A DNA stretch of 53,289 nucleotides from Symbiodinium natans (taxonomy: Eukaryota; Sar; Dinophyceae; Suessiales; Symbiodiniaceae): contig CAJNDS010002674.1 of assembly GCA_905221605.1 (NCBI GenBank), positions 266,501-319,789 on the forward strand, written 5' to 3'. Below are positions 1 through 16,139 of the stretch, piece by piece. The notes under the pieces are model-generated. The model made no database searches, was not told the origin of the DNA, and was given only the letters and a program-made list of their open reading frames with translations. The position numbers and the translations under genes are program-made. The first letter of the stretch is position 1, and every line of letters begins with the position of its first letter.

Positions 1-267
1 TCTCAGAGAGGCCTAGCCATGTTCGAACCTGTCAAAATCCTTGCTGGCATCTGAGCATGACATGTGGGTTGGCAGGTGAGCATCCTGTCCAAGTTGAGTC
101 ACAGGAGTTTGCTGCGAATATTCACCTCCGACCGAGTGGCTTTTCGCAATCATATTTTGCGTGTCCGCCAGGAATGTTGTTAAAGTCACGGACTTCTACA
201 TTCCAGGCCAATAGCTCGCCGCTACAGTTGCCAGTGATTGAATACACGTGCACATGAGATGTTCCAG

Positions 268-3200
268 GTGACATGGCCAAGTTCACAGAGATCTACATGA
301 TCATGGAGCTTTGCGATTCTGATCTGAAGAAGCTGTGCAGGCACCCGTGCTGTGCATCCACACATGTGGCACAGCAATCTACAAAAAATCTCTTCGAACA
401 AAATTAGGGCGGCAACGGGATTCCGTGTTGATTTGTGTGGCTATTCTTGATTCAAGCATCGGAGCCCGCCCTAGAGGCTTTGCTTACCGCCGGTTGCAGG
501 ATGCGTGGCTAAAGCTAAGTGAAGCGGAGCTGCAGCAACAGGGGTCCCTCATTGCTCATGGCCTGAATTCAGCTGAGAATAGTGCCACCGACGCTGCACC
601 GATGTATATGATTTGGAGTTGGTTGTTTTCAGTCCTTCCCCACTTCCCGCATGATGATTTGTAGGGGGGGGAGGGGAAGTTTCCTGGGTGCCAGAAGCCT
701 TTAAGCGAAGCCGGCAACTGAAACCTTGCAGCAAGGACACTTTTGAGTATTCGTGAGGGACCTCGCGGCCTTGAGGAAAAAATTGAACAAGTCAATCAGT
801 TCTGATACAGAGATGACAGATTTGTCGACAGGCAGGACGTGACTCTCAGTCCCATACACGATGCTCGGCGGCAAACAATCAATACTTACATGCCCGGATG
901 CAAAGCAAAGTGCGAGCTTTTTGCTTTTCCAATCTCAGGTTAACACGCTGCTGTACAATCTCCTGGTGGGCCAGGACCTCAGGCGCTGAGGCGCTGCGAG
1001 GATCTGCAAGGTGGCTGATGCCAAAGAAGCACCTTCAGGCATCGAGCATTTTGTCACTTGAGACTTCAGGCTTGAACTACATCCATTCAGCTGGCATTTA
1101 CCACCGCGACTTGAAGCCGGCAAATTGCTTCGTCAACCAGGAAGGGCATGGCCTTCAAGGCTTTCCCTTGTTTCATCTTCTTTCATGAAAGCCATGCAAA
1201 GGACTGCACTGTCAAGATCGGTGACTTCGGCCTGTCCCGCGCCATCAAAGGCGAAGCTGCGAAGCTACGAAGCTCCTTTCACGACAAGACAAGAACCGCA
1301 ACAAGGGGTTTCTAGTTTGTTTCAGGCGAACAGAAGCACCTCAAGCATTTGCCCCACACGCCTCGAGATGGTGATCAGGCCTTGTGGACGCTGTGTGTGG
1401 TGCACTGCATCTGCCTTTCTGCACATCCTGGAAGCTTCAGAAGGCCCCTCTGCCTCAAGTTCCCCACACGAAGAGGGCCGCCAAGAACTTGACTGGGCAC
1501 GGAGCTCAAACTAAACACAGCGTCAGGATCGCAAGATGGCAGAGAGTTAGGTACTTGATGTGAGCTCAGGCATGTGGTGACAAGGTGGTATAGAGCTCCG
1601 GAGCTGATTTTGCTCCAGGACACATTGGTAGGTTGGAACCTAGTGGGTTTGTGCTACACACAGGACGATGCCAAGCATCGCCAAAGGTGTGCCCTGAACT
1701 TGGCCAGGACAACTATACAGAGGCAATTGATGTCTGGTCGGTCGGTGATGGCCTGAGCTGTCACACAGTCTGAAAGCATCGACTAGGGTTGCTCGCACAC
1801 ACCATTGCTTCTGTGATTGTTGTGTGTGGCTGCCTTGTCTTTCGAAACGTTATCGCTTAACCTAAGCATTGCAAGACTCGCCGAAAGTTCGGGCCCCGGG
1901 CTGGGGTTGGGTGGTTGTTGGGGTTCAATGTCAGAGCCCCGACATACTCACAGGGCTCCTTTCCATCAGGCCTGGATGGCCCAATTTTGCTTTTTCCTGG
2001 GGGGGGGGGGGGGGGGGTTACCCGGGTAACTAGCGCCCAGTTTGAGAGCCATTGAAACAAACTTGAGACCGGTGATGGTCATTGTGAATTCTCGTGCCTG
2101 TTATCATCTTGAGCAGCTACGTCTTGGCAGCATGCTTTCCATGTGCCAGGCTGCATATATGCAGAGCTGCTTGGCATGCTGCCACAAGCCGGCAGAAGCT
2201 ATTTGGATCGTGGGCCTTTGTTTCCGGGAACGTGAGGGGCTCGGCTGCTTCTGGTTTTCTCCATCACGGCCCTCATGTGTGCACCGTGAAGTCCAGTGAA
2301 CTGTTGGCTGAGATCCTGCTTTCCGCTGTCCCCAGACCACAAGCACAAATCAGCACCTCTGCTGCACTGCACAGACAATCCATGTCGTCCCCCTGGCGCT
2401 AATTACGCATCACTACAGCCATGAATCTATCATCCCACACGGTTGCTCACTTTGTCGCAGCTGGTCTGGTCAGCCCACACCCGGCTTGGCGAAAGCAGCG
2501 ACGGCACATAACGCACGTATGAGTCATTCCCGCCTCGGCTTCAGGACTACAAGTACTACACAAATGGCAAGCATGACATGCTCAAGAAGATCTTCGGTCT
2601 GCTTGGCACACCAGAGCAAAAGGACGGATATCGAATAGACCACTTCTTCAGACGCAGTGCTGGAGTCAGAAGTCACCATTTTATGGGTGCTGCGAGGACA
2701 TTGACGCGTGCATTGAGCGCGAAGATGCAAAGCGCCACTTGGTGAGCAGCGCGTGAGCAGCACGGATCTCGAAGTTGCCGCCGCGTTGTCGGGACGGAGT
2801 GAGAGGGATTGTTTTAAGCGCTGAGGTTACATCGCCTGTTTCCCTAAGCAAGTTGGTGACGGCTTGCGGAAGGTGTTCAAGGACCCGCTGCTTCTCAATC
2901 GGTAGTCGGATTGACTTGTACCTTCGCATGTCTCGCCATCTGATTACAGTGCCATCCTGCGATTCAGGAGATTGACGCTGGCATGATTGATATCCTTGAG
3001 AAGATGACGCTTGATGGGATTACTTGCGGCAGTGGAATTTCTGGCGGCAGTGTTTTTTTTTTTTTTGTGTGCCCTCTGCATGTCTGCAAGGCGAACGAGG
3101 CAAAGAAAGTTGTTTTCGGCTTCGGGCACTGTTGTCTGCAGCAGTTCCAAGGTTAATCTTCAACCCAAAGACGCGCATTTCAGTTCAAGAGGCCGCACTT

Positions 3201-3560
3201 TTCAGACCATCGAAAGCGAGATCTATTCTTCAGATGTACGCTTCGCTTGTAGTGGTCAGTCGTGGTCGCAGCCCCAGTCGCAGGCCTTGGCCCACCCACT
3301 GCTGTCTGATATTCGCGACAAGACATTGGAAACTACGTCGGAAGATGTGGTCGTGTCTCTGGTCTGGCAATTAAATTACGGCAGTCTTGACTCCTTGCGC
3401 TAGCGGCTCGACAAGTTGTTGCAGAGCAGGTTAGCTTCAGCAGTTTGACGCACGGACGTAACTGGACGTTTACTGCAATTTGCATAGCGAGGCTTCCCTT
3501 CGAGAAGGAGCCGGACTTGGACGAAGACTTGCTGAGCACTTTTACAGCACTTAATCTCGA
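268..3560 (+). CDS. MAP-kinase-like Ser/Thr protein kinase, multi-exon, 5' partial
   Basis: Protein kinase of the MAPK group (CMGC); it phosphorylates Ser/Thr of partner proteins in a signalling cascade. Exons read directly: 268-340 (MELCDSDLKKLC), 832-859 (DVTLSPIH), 939-969 (VNTLLYNLLVG), 1070-1140 (HSAGIYHRDLKPANCFVNQ, catalytic loop with HRD and Lys), 1202-about 1264 (VKIGDFGLSR, DFG magnesium site), up to 1496 (KNLTG), 1570-1618 (HVVTRWYRAPELILLQ), 1708-about 1746 (YTEAIDVWSVG), 2545-2622 (MLKKIFGLLGTPEQK), 2697-2741 (DIDACIEREDAKRHL), 2968-about 3006 (EIDAGMIDILEKM), 3152-about 3240 (LIFNPKTRISVQEA) and a C-terminal piece near 3490-3545 (LPFEKEPDLDEDLL). The N-lobe with the glycine loop and ATP-binding lysine is not visible and probably lies upstream. 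The activation segment reads TGHVVTRWYRAPE; a classical TxY motif was not found. Exons for the middle of the C-lobe (1750-2540, 2742-2965) are only partly placed. Seven placed introns have GC or GA donors. Family assignment is firm; the gene end is approximate. Confidence 0.9.
1999..2017. repeat. poly-G tract
   Basis: Uninterrupted run of about 19 G in a long intron of the kinase gene, directly followed by a short palindromic TTACCCGGGTAA. No function inferred. Confidence 0.85.
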
Positions 3561-6378
3561 GTTGCCTTTTGACATCCTTTTGGCCCTTAGCCTGAATGCA
3601 TTCCTGAGGGCGGTACTTCAACGTGGAGCTGCGGAAGTGGCTGAGACAGATTTGATGTCTCATCTCGGCTAGGCAAAAGTGGCCGCGGTACTGGTAGCAG
3701 CTGCACGCTGGAAGACCCTCGCACAGCCAGCTGAGGTATCACCCAGAGGTGCCGGAATACAAACCCTTGCGGGGTTATGGAAGCTGAACTTTGGGCGCTT
3801 GCGGCAGCACTCCGTGTAAGATGGTACAGATCAACGGAGTGTAAGTCGCCATGGGCTCCGCGGCTGCTGAACACAAGCGACTGCAAGGCAACTGCAACGA
3901 TGCTCAAAAACAACTTGGGCTGGCATGGGCTCCACACAGAGTGTAGTTGTATGTAGTTGTATGTAGTTGTAGGACCGTTTATACCATGGGAGGGTGACAT
4001 GGCAGCTGGAATCAGATGCAATGGTGCTAGAACAATACCTGCAAGAGCACTGCAATCGTCAACTTGTGCTTTTTGTGTTGAGTCACCTCCCGACAATGCT
4101 CTCGTATTCTTTTGTGCTTTACATGCCCGAAATTGCTTGTTCGCGAGCACGAGCGTGTTCCAGAAAAGGTCCGCTGCGTTGTCATGCAAGTGCTGGCAGT
4201 GATAGATCTAAAACAACCTGATAGTGGAATGACATGTTTGGGTGAGGGTGTCATACTTTCGGTTCGCACCTGTGCGCACACTCGATGGCATGCGACAGTT
4301 ACTCAGTTATTGTATCGGCACATCGACAGGAGCCGAGGTCTTCGGCGCCGGCCTCTCAGCTTCACAGCATCTCTATACAGCATCTGCGGCCACCGATGTG
4401 CGCCATTCTTAGTGTGATAGGTCTCCGGGTCATGCGGCGACGACGCAGACGCAGGCTCCTTCCCCGTACATGTAGGCCTTCTGTCAGCCGGTCTGGTGTT
4501 GTAGTGTGTCGTGGCTATCCTGCAGATCAAACCACATGTCATCCATTGTCAGCTGTTTTGCCATGCAAGATTTCGTTTAGGACAAGAAGCTGTCCTTCCA
4601 CACCTTCTTGGCGCCCTGTTTGCTTGCAACCCTTCTCGTCCAGACCAAGAAGTTCTTGCTTCTCTTCCTCAGAATCGCAACATGACACGCGTTTAACAAA
4701 ACGGCAACCCAACATGCATGCACGTGATGCGCACCCCGTGCAACAAGCACGTTGCCTGGCTGGCCTCTTCATAGCAAAGGGGGTGCTTCCAAATCTGAAC
4801 GAAGAGATCAGGCAACTAACACAATTGGCCAAACCAAGTGACAACTTGTTTCAGTAATAATTTTTCGCCTCCTGTCCAGACAGGAGTAGACGGTTCTAGG
4901 AGGGGTGTCCATTGCAGGGTTTCAATTCAAGCTGCTTGGGGAAGGAGAGGTCCCAGGATTGTTCTTAGGGTCCTAGGGCGGGTCCCAGGGGGTGTTCAAG
5001 AGTGCCCGAAGAGTTCCGCGCTTGGCAGTTTTGCTTGGGGGAAAGGGTTGGAAGGGTGGAAGGAAACCAGTAATGCAAAGTACTGCGCTTAGGATTTGAA
5101 GGGCTAGATCTTTAAGCCTCGGCCTAGGGGCCCTGTATTACAAATCCAGAGCTCAGGGACCAGGGCCGGAACACTAAAGAGCACCCTGACAAGTTTCCAT
5201 TTTCTGGCCCATATTTATGGGGACAATTGTTTGTATGGTTTTGTTCAAGGGAATACTTGGTTTTTTCCTGGCTGGGATCCCCCGGTTGCAGTGTCGTGAA
5301 TGCCGACATAGCCTCAGGCCTTACGGCTTCTAGAGTCAAAAACTAGTGCGGAAAAAGCCGCCAGCAAACAAAGAGTTCTCAACATGTGTTCATGTCATGC
5401 AGGCAAGACCGTGCGGTGGCCAAGCTGTGGAAATCGCGCAGCCAGTTGTGGGCACCTTATGCCGTAGCTTAGCTGCACCGGCGCTGAGCATGCATGGTGA
5501 AAGCTTTCAGAAGGTGGCATTTGCCGCGGGCATGTCGCCGGGTCGAGGACTTGACCATAGTTTTATCCAGCACCACCACGTTGGTTGGGTGGGGGTATGT
5601 GGGGGTATTGCAGACTCATGCTTGCAGCTTGCTGTAGTATCCATGCGATTGCTTGCGGTTGCCCGCTCAAGCCCCCAGGAGTGCGGCAGAGCATAAGAGT
5701 CTGATACATGCAAGTACATCCTGCGGATGATTGCGGATTACAAGAATCTGGCCTAGGTGAAAACTTAGCAACGGTCAGCTCGCACAAGCCTTGCACGGTG
5801 TGCGTCATGGCAACTTAGTCAACTTAGCAGATGGCTCCACATGAGCAGCAGCAGCCCGAGGCGCCTACTGGTAGCATAAAATCCAAGGAACCCCAAGGAA
5901 TCGACCGAATCGGCCCTCTCAGACTCTCGCAGGGGTCCAGTCAAAGCCAAGCCTTTGCAGGTGCCGGGCTTTGGCACAGTCCGGCCCTGAGTGCTTTAGA
6001 ACTGCTGACGAGGGGCCAAAGTTTGAGTGTAGAATTCTAGAGGTGTTTTTTATCCTTCTTTTTTCTTCCTCTCTTCTTCTCTGATTCTAGGTGTCTCTTG
6101 AGGTGTCTCTTCTCTTCTTTTATCATTTTTGTCCCCTTTTCTTGCTCTTCTGAGCGTTCTCCCTGTGAGAGGTTCTTGGAGCAGCACCGGGAGCCGGCCT
6201 GGCGTTTGCAGCAGGTCCTCCACGGAGTCTACAAGGCCTGCGCGATACGTTCCCAAAGCACCACGTCTCCGCACATACAAACATAATCATACTTACATGT
6301 TACATGTATATACATAGTCTAAATACATATCAATATAGAATATAATAACAGTAAATGAATGAATATGAATATGGTCAA
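3561..6378. other. Unassigned stretch after the kinase gene
   Basis: No recognised family. 3941-3973 is a decamer (ATGTAGTTGT) repeated three times. Near 4129-4220 the + strand reads LLVREHERVPEKVRCVVMQV, which looks coding (charged, helical), and 4024-4098 reads LEQYLQEHCNRQLVLFVL; they are in different frames and could be exons of a small gene or a C-terminal extension of the kinase, but neither was recognised. 4870-5060 is G-rich with repeated TCCTAGG/TCCCAGG words. 5346-5696 is open on + but has no recognisable motif. 6050-6280 is pyrimidine-rich. Confidence 0.35.
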
Positions 6379-6544
6379 TATATATATATATATATATGGT
6401 ACCCCCCCCCCCCCAGTGACCTACCCTTTTTCGCCTTGTCTCGAGTCACCCAGCTGCACTGCAAGCAAACTCGGTGTGCAATATAGCGTATTTCCTAGGG
6501 CCTAGGGCGTAGACTAAAATAGAACTAAAATCGCATACACGGGA

Positions 6545-6835
6545 CAGTAGAAAAACCAAAAATACCAAAACCAAAAGAACCAAAAAACCAAAACCCAAAA
6601 AACCAAAACCAAAAAATCCAAAACCAAAAAAACCAAAACCAAAAAGACCAAAAATACCAAAAAAACCAATTTTCCGGGACTCTCAGGAAATCCCTATGAG
6701 GCTTCTCCAAGAGTCCCGGAAAATTGGTTGTTTTGGTGTTTTTGGTTTTTTTGGTTTTGGTGTTTTTGGTTTTTTTTGGTTTTGGTATTTTTGGTTTTTT
6801 GGTTTTGTATTTTGGCTTTTTGGTTCGCCTTCACG
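6545..6835. repeat. Long inverted repeat (hairpin) with CCAAAA/TTTTGG arms
   Basis: The centre is a perfect 19-base inverted pair, 6665-6683 (ACCAATTTTCCGGGACTCT) and 6710-6728, separated by a 26-base loop. Outside the pair the left arm (6545-6664) is an irregular run of CCAAAA/CCAAAAA words and the right arm (6729-6835) the matching run of TTTTGG words, so arms of roughly 110-120 bases could pair imperfectly. The phenylalanine/tryptophan-rich open frames across it on both strands are a consequence of this repeat and are not genes. Confidence 0.8.
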
Positions 6836-6854
6836 GTCACGAGGCAACAACTAC

Positions 6855-7550
6855 GCATTTTTAAGTGTGCTTATGCTAATTGTGCTTTTCAGAAATAGTA
6901 TACAAGTGGTCTTTCTAGTGCTTCAGAACTATTTGTTTCGTTATTATGTAAGTAGAGCCGCTAGTGTTTAGTGCATCTTTTGGTTGTACTCAAGTGTAGT
7001 AGACCTTATTCAGCCATTACTTGGTGCTCTGGTAGCTCAATTCGCATGGATAATATTTGCCTGGTAAATGCGATTAATTATCTAGAAGCAGCATTTGCAA
7101 TACTTGTCTTGAGAAAAAGCATTTATTGCTTAGAATTGTTTGCTTAAAAAGTGACTCCTACTCGTCCAGGAATACCCCAAAACCCTATAATCCAAACTTT
7201 ACCAGAGATTCTCCTGAAAAGCTTGCGCTTTTGGATGTTTTTATGTATTTGTGAATTTGCTTGTGTATGGCCTTCACTAAGTACTTTTCTAGGATTCTTG
7301 TGCATTTTTTAAGCCTGATTGTGCAAGTTGCGTTTTTCAAGCATAGTATATATGTGGTCTTTATTGAATACTTCAGACATCTTTGTTTCATCGTCATGTA
7401 AGTAGAACCGCTTCTATTTCCATTATTGTGCATTTTTAAGCTTGCTCATGCAAATTGTGCTTTTCAGACATAGTATATAAGTGGTCTTTAGTGAATACTT
7501 CAGCAATCTTTGTCTCATTGTTATGTAGGTAGAACCGTTTCCATTTCCGC
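6855..7550. repeat. Repeat family A, three degenerate copies of about 110-125 bases
   Basis: Copies begin with GCATTTTTAAG at about 6855, 7301 and 7429 and share GTGCTTTTCAGA, a GTGGTCTTT word, a CTTCAG word and end in TTATGTAAGTAGAACCG (last word at about 6945, 7400 and 7525). The second and third copies are adjacent; the first is separated by a weaker copy of family B (about 6968-7160). Confidence 0.7.
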
Positions 7551-7555
7551 AAGTG

Positions 7556-8340
7556 TTTATTTCGTATTTGGTTGAGCATGGTCCTTTAAATAGTATTCAC
7601 TTGAGTAAAATTGGGCTATTTGCTTAAGAATTCCTCTAGTAGTTAAATTCGCATAGAATGAATACTTCAAAAAAATTGGTTTCATGAATATGTAAACATA
7701 AGGTGTTTCATTTGGCTTTGCAGATAGTACTTCAATAATACTTTGCCTGGTATAAACACAACTGTTTCAATGCATTAGTTGCTCAACAAAGCACTATTAG
7801 CCCTTTAAACCACACTTTTCCATATTTTGGTTGAATATGGTGCTTCTTTCGTATTTTGGTTGAGTATGGTCCTTTAAATGGTATTCACTTGAGTCAAATT
7901 GGTCTATTTGCTTAATAGTTACTCTAGTAGCTAAATTCGCATAAAAATGATTACTTCAAAAATGAAAACGATTCATGAATATGTAAACATAAGGTATTTC
8001 AGTGGACTTTTCAGAGAGCATACTTTGCCTAGTACAAACACAATTGTATAAATACAGTATTTGCACTTTAAACGCACACTTTGCCATTTTTTGGTTGAGA
8101 ATGGTGTTTATTTCGTATCTTGGTTGAGTATGCTCTTTTAAATAGTATTCGCTTGAGTCAAATTGGGCTCTTTGCTTAATAATTACTTTAGTAGCTAAAT
8201 TCGCATAGAACCAAGAAAAATGTTTCACTATTTGATTAATACTTTGCCTCGTACAAACACAATTGTATAAATAAATTAGTTGCTCAACAAAACATTAATT
8301 GCCCTTGAAACGCACAATTTGCATAGAAAAACACTGATCT
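7556..8340. repeat. Repeat family B, three tandem copies of about 235-290 bases
   Basis: Copies start at about 7556, 7849 and 8106 with TATTTCGTAT..TTGGTTGAG, followed in each by CCTTTAAAT (or close), CACTTGAGT, ATTGGGCTATTTGCTTAA, CTAGTAGCTAAATTCGCATA, a block around ATGAATATGTAAACATAAGG (absent from the third copy), ACTTTGCCT and ACAAACACAATTGT, then AGCACTATT/AACATTAATT and CTTTAAACCACACTTT. Copies get shorter and more diverged to the right. No open frame is conserved between copies, so the repeat is structural and not coding. Confidence 0.75.
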
Positions 8341-8709
8341 AAACATCTGAAAACAGCATTGTCCGCTTCAGATTCAAAATGTAGATTCTTCCAATGCTGG
8401 CTTATCGGGGTCTGTGAGGTGGGTGTCCCAGTAACTGTCCTTCATTACCCGGTGATTAACTACGCGACTTTTGGGCCTTCTTTGTTATTTTTTGTTGAAA
8501 AGGCCTAAAAAGGCCTAAAAAGGGTAGGTCGCTGGGGGGGGGGGGTAGCATATATATATGTATATATATATAATACATATATATATATATATATAAATAT
8601 AAAGTATAAGGACGCTACAATCTGTCACACTTCCTTTTTGGCGTCGCGCCACTACATCTCCTCTTTGTAATTTCTACTTAAGTGCGATTGTTTGCTATTT
8701 CCTCGCTGC

Positions 8710-14067
<5,358 letters not shown>

Positions 14068-14440
14068 TGAGACTAATGTGGCAATAGCGTGTTGTCAGTC
14101 ATTGTCGCGTCACCTTGACTTGGCAAGGTGGCGGCAAGAGCTCGAGCAGGTTCCGGAAGCGAGTGTCGAGAAGTGTTGAACCTCTCTGGTATCGGCGGAA
14201 TTGGGAATGTAAGGGAGGCAGTCGCGATTTGGTTGCCACTGGTGCGAGGACAAAGGTCGGCCCCGCGGAGTTTGCCTTCTCCAGCTGAAGCACCGAAAAT
14301 CGGCTGACACCGTTGACTGCCTGCCAACACGGAAAGGATGGCCAACAAATTCTGAGCTATGCTTTTGATTGGCAAGCTAGAATGTGACGTGCCCGTCTGC
14401 GGCAGCCTTGAGCATACCACATCGCAAGGGGCGAATAATT

Positions 14441-14818
14441 CTGTGGCGAAAGTCGTGCCAGGATTTGCTGTACTGGAAGGCATTCCTGCAGAAGGTTGTC
14501 GACGCCTTGGCATTGCTAGCCATACTGTAGCAGGCTATGTGGACTCAACTCAGACACCTTTTGGTCGAGGGGACGCTGAGTATGCTAGACAATTGTGAGG
14601 GCCATCCGCTAGTTAGTTCAATACGCGGCATCGGTTTGAAAACCGGCGTCCCGCGTAAAAGCATTGCGCAAGAATTAGCCAAACGGAAGAGGAACCAGAA
14701 TGAAACATTCGTGCGACAGGTTCACAAGATCGACTTACGACTGCAGGCTGGTGCCGAGCAGCTGCTTAGCAACCCTCATTTCCAAGCCATGCGATCCAAG
14801 AGTGTGAGGTGCCAATGA
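14441..14818 (+). pseudogene. Interrupted coding-like frame of unknown family
   Basis: One + frame reads through 14441-14818 with a single TAG at 14528-14530. Before it, DLLYWKAFLQKVVDALALLA; after it, QLRHLLVEGTLSMLDNCEG, SIAQELAKRKRNQNETFVRQ and KIDLRLQAGAEQLLSNPHF. The amphipathic and charged composition looks like protein rather than chance. It could be a decayed gene, two exons of a real gene separated by a short unusual intron around the TAG, or an extension of the preceding gene. No family recognised. Confidence 0.3.
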
Positions 14819-16139
14819 AAGAGTCACTCTCGAGGCCGAAGCCAGGACTTATGTTGCGGGAGGACAGGGTGCGGATGGGTGTGGTCGCAGTGTGGTCTGC
14901 AGCTGGCACTTTGGATACACGCATGCGTGCCCCGCATTTGCTGGAGAAGACGTGAGCACCAATGGAAGCGGAGGGTGCATGGATGTGGAAAGCCTTCGAG
15001 AGTCACATCTGTATCGTGGACATCTAATGCGAGTCAAGCAAAGAGATGGTATAACTTTCGGTAGAACACTCCTGGAGCAGATTGGAGCACCAGAACATGG
15101 AAGAAGCGCAGTGAGAAGCAGCCTCACGGAGCCATGATGCTGCATCCGCAGACATCCTGGAGAGCCAAGCCGAAGGCCCCAGAAGTTGGCATTCCAACGC
15201 CGACATCTGCCGAACGTAGTATAACAGTATAACATAGTAACTTAGTGGGAGCTGTCAAGAACTTTAGTCGGTCTATTCCTCTCGCCAAGCCAATGATACA
15301 TGAACTGCCACCAACGGATAGTTTGACGTGATTGCTCGGCTCGGTGGTCTGTGGTGGAGGTGCCTGCAAACCAGTAACAACCATGATGCCGCCATCCTGT
15401 TATGTTGCGAAAGCCGTAACGGCGCCTCAACGCTGCCCGGACTCGTGTGTGCAGCGCAAGGGGCGCCGGCACATGGTTCGAAGCCGCCGTGCGCACATGG
15501 GGTCATCAGCACTGCGTGTTCTACTTGTAGGCAGGGAAAGAGGCTAGATTCGGGCAGATTTGTTTTTCCTGCACTGGCAGCACCATGCAACGGCAGACGT
15601 GGATGTTGCAATCGGTTTCGCTGTTCTGTATATTTCCTTCGAACATCTGAGTGGGAAGTGGGAACAACAGGGCCCGTTCCGATACTGTCGGGAAAGAACA
15701 AAATGAGCATTGTTACACTGCTGCACAGTACCGCAGGGTCAAAACGGGCAGACGTGGTTCAATCCCTTTGTCGAGTTTGCCTGCGTTTGGTCAGAACCTG
15801 TTTTGTGCCGCCGCCCGGGGCGGACGGGTAACCATCCCCAACAACTAGCTTTCCTTCCGCGTTTTGGGTGGACGGGCAAGGATTTCCTTGCCCGGGGTAA
15901 TAAAACTTGCGTTCGTTGTTGTGCTTGTTTGGTGTTGACGGGGCTTCCTTGTACACGCACTTATTGACCAGCGCACTGCTGATATCTTAAACCATTACGC
16001 AATCGTGTGATTTCAAGGCTGCAGTTCAGGACCAACAAACATGAAAGAGTCATGATTGATCAAAGCTCTGCCGGCGTGAGCAGTCTACGCACTGAAGAGG
16101 CTGAGTTGGTATTGAGTGGTTTGCGCGCTTGTTTCGAAG
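14819..16139. other. Unassigned stretch between RlmN and the HAD gene
   Basis: 14840-15137 is open on + (contains SLRESHLYRGHLMRVKQRDG, then FGRTLLEQIGAPEHG) and looks partly coding but was not recognised. 15328-15831 is open in more than one frame with no motif. 15873-15894 is a hairpin. An open + frame at 16063-16135 (SSLRTEEAELVLSGLRACFE) precedes the HAD domain but is out of frame with it. Confidence 0.3.
15873..15894. repeat. Perfect 10-bp stem hairpin
   Basis: CGGGCAAGGA, two T, TCCTTGCCCG. Preceded at about 15811-15822 by a second GC palindrome (CCGCCCGGGGCGG). Could be a structured end of a small element; no other support. Confidence 0.6.

Larger units (their letters stand above)
6379..8605. 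mobile_element. AT-rich repeat island with inverted ends, possible non-autonomous element
   Basis: The left end (about 6379-6437) runs TA-repeat, GGTACC, poly-C, then AGTGACCTACCCTTTTT. The right end (about 8515-8570) is its reverse complement with few changes: AAAAAGGGTAGGTCGCT, poly-G, then TA-repeat. Between them the base composition is clearly more AT-rich than on either side and there is no credible coding frame; the interior is a long hairpin (6545-6835) and tandem repeats (6855-8340). This is what a large non-autonomous inverted-repeat element could look like. No transposase and no clear target-site duplication were seen, because the ends run into TA microsatellites. The alternative is two independent copies of a small dispersed repeat in opposite orientation flanking a satellite block. 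Confidence 0.45.

Noticed and set aside
6525-6971. Phe/Trp-rich membrane-like proteins on both strands
   Set aside because: Produced by the CCAAAA/TTTTGG inverted repeat; periodicity is that of the repeat, not of membrane helices.
7020-7100. Possible tRNA (GGTAGCTCAATTCG-like words)
   Set aside because: The word recurs in each B repeat copy and no cloverleaf can be drawn.
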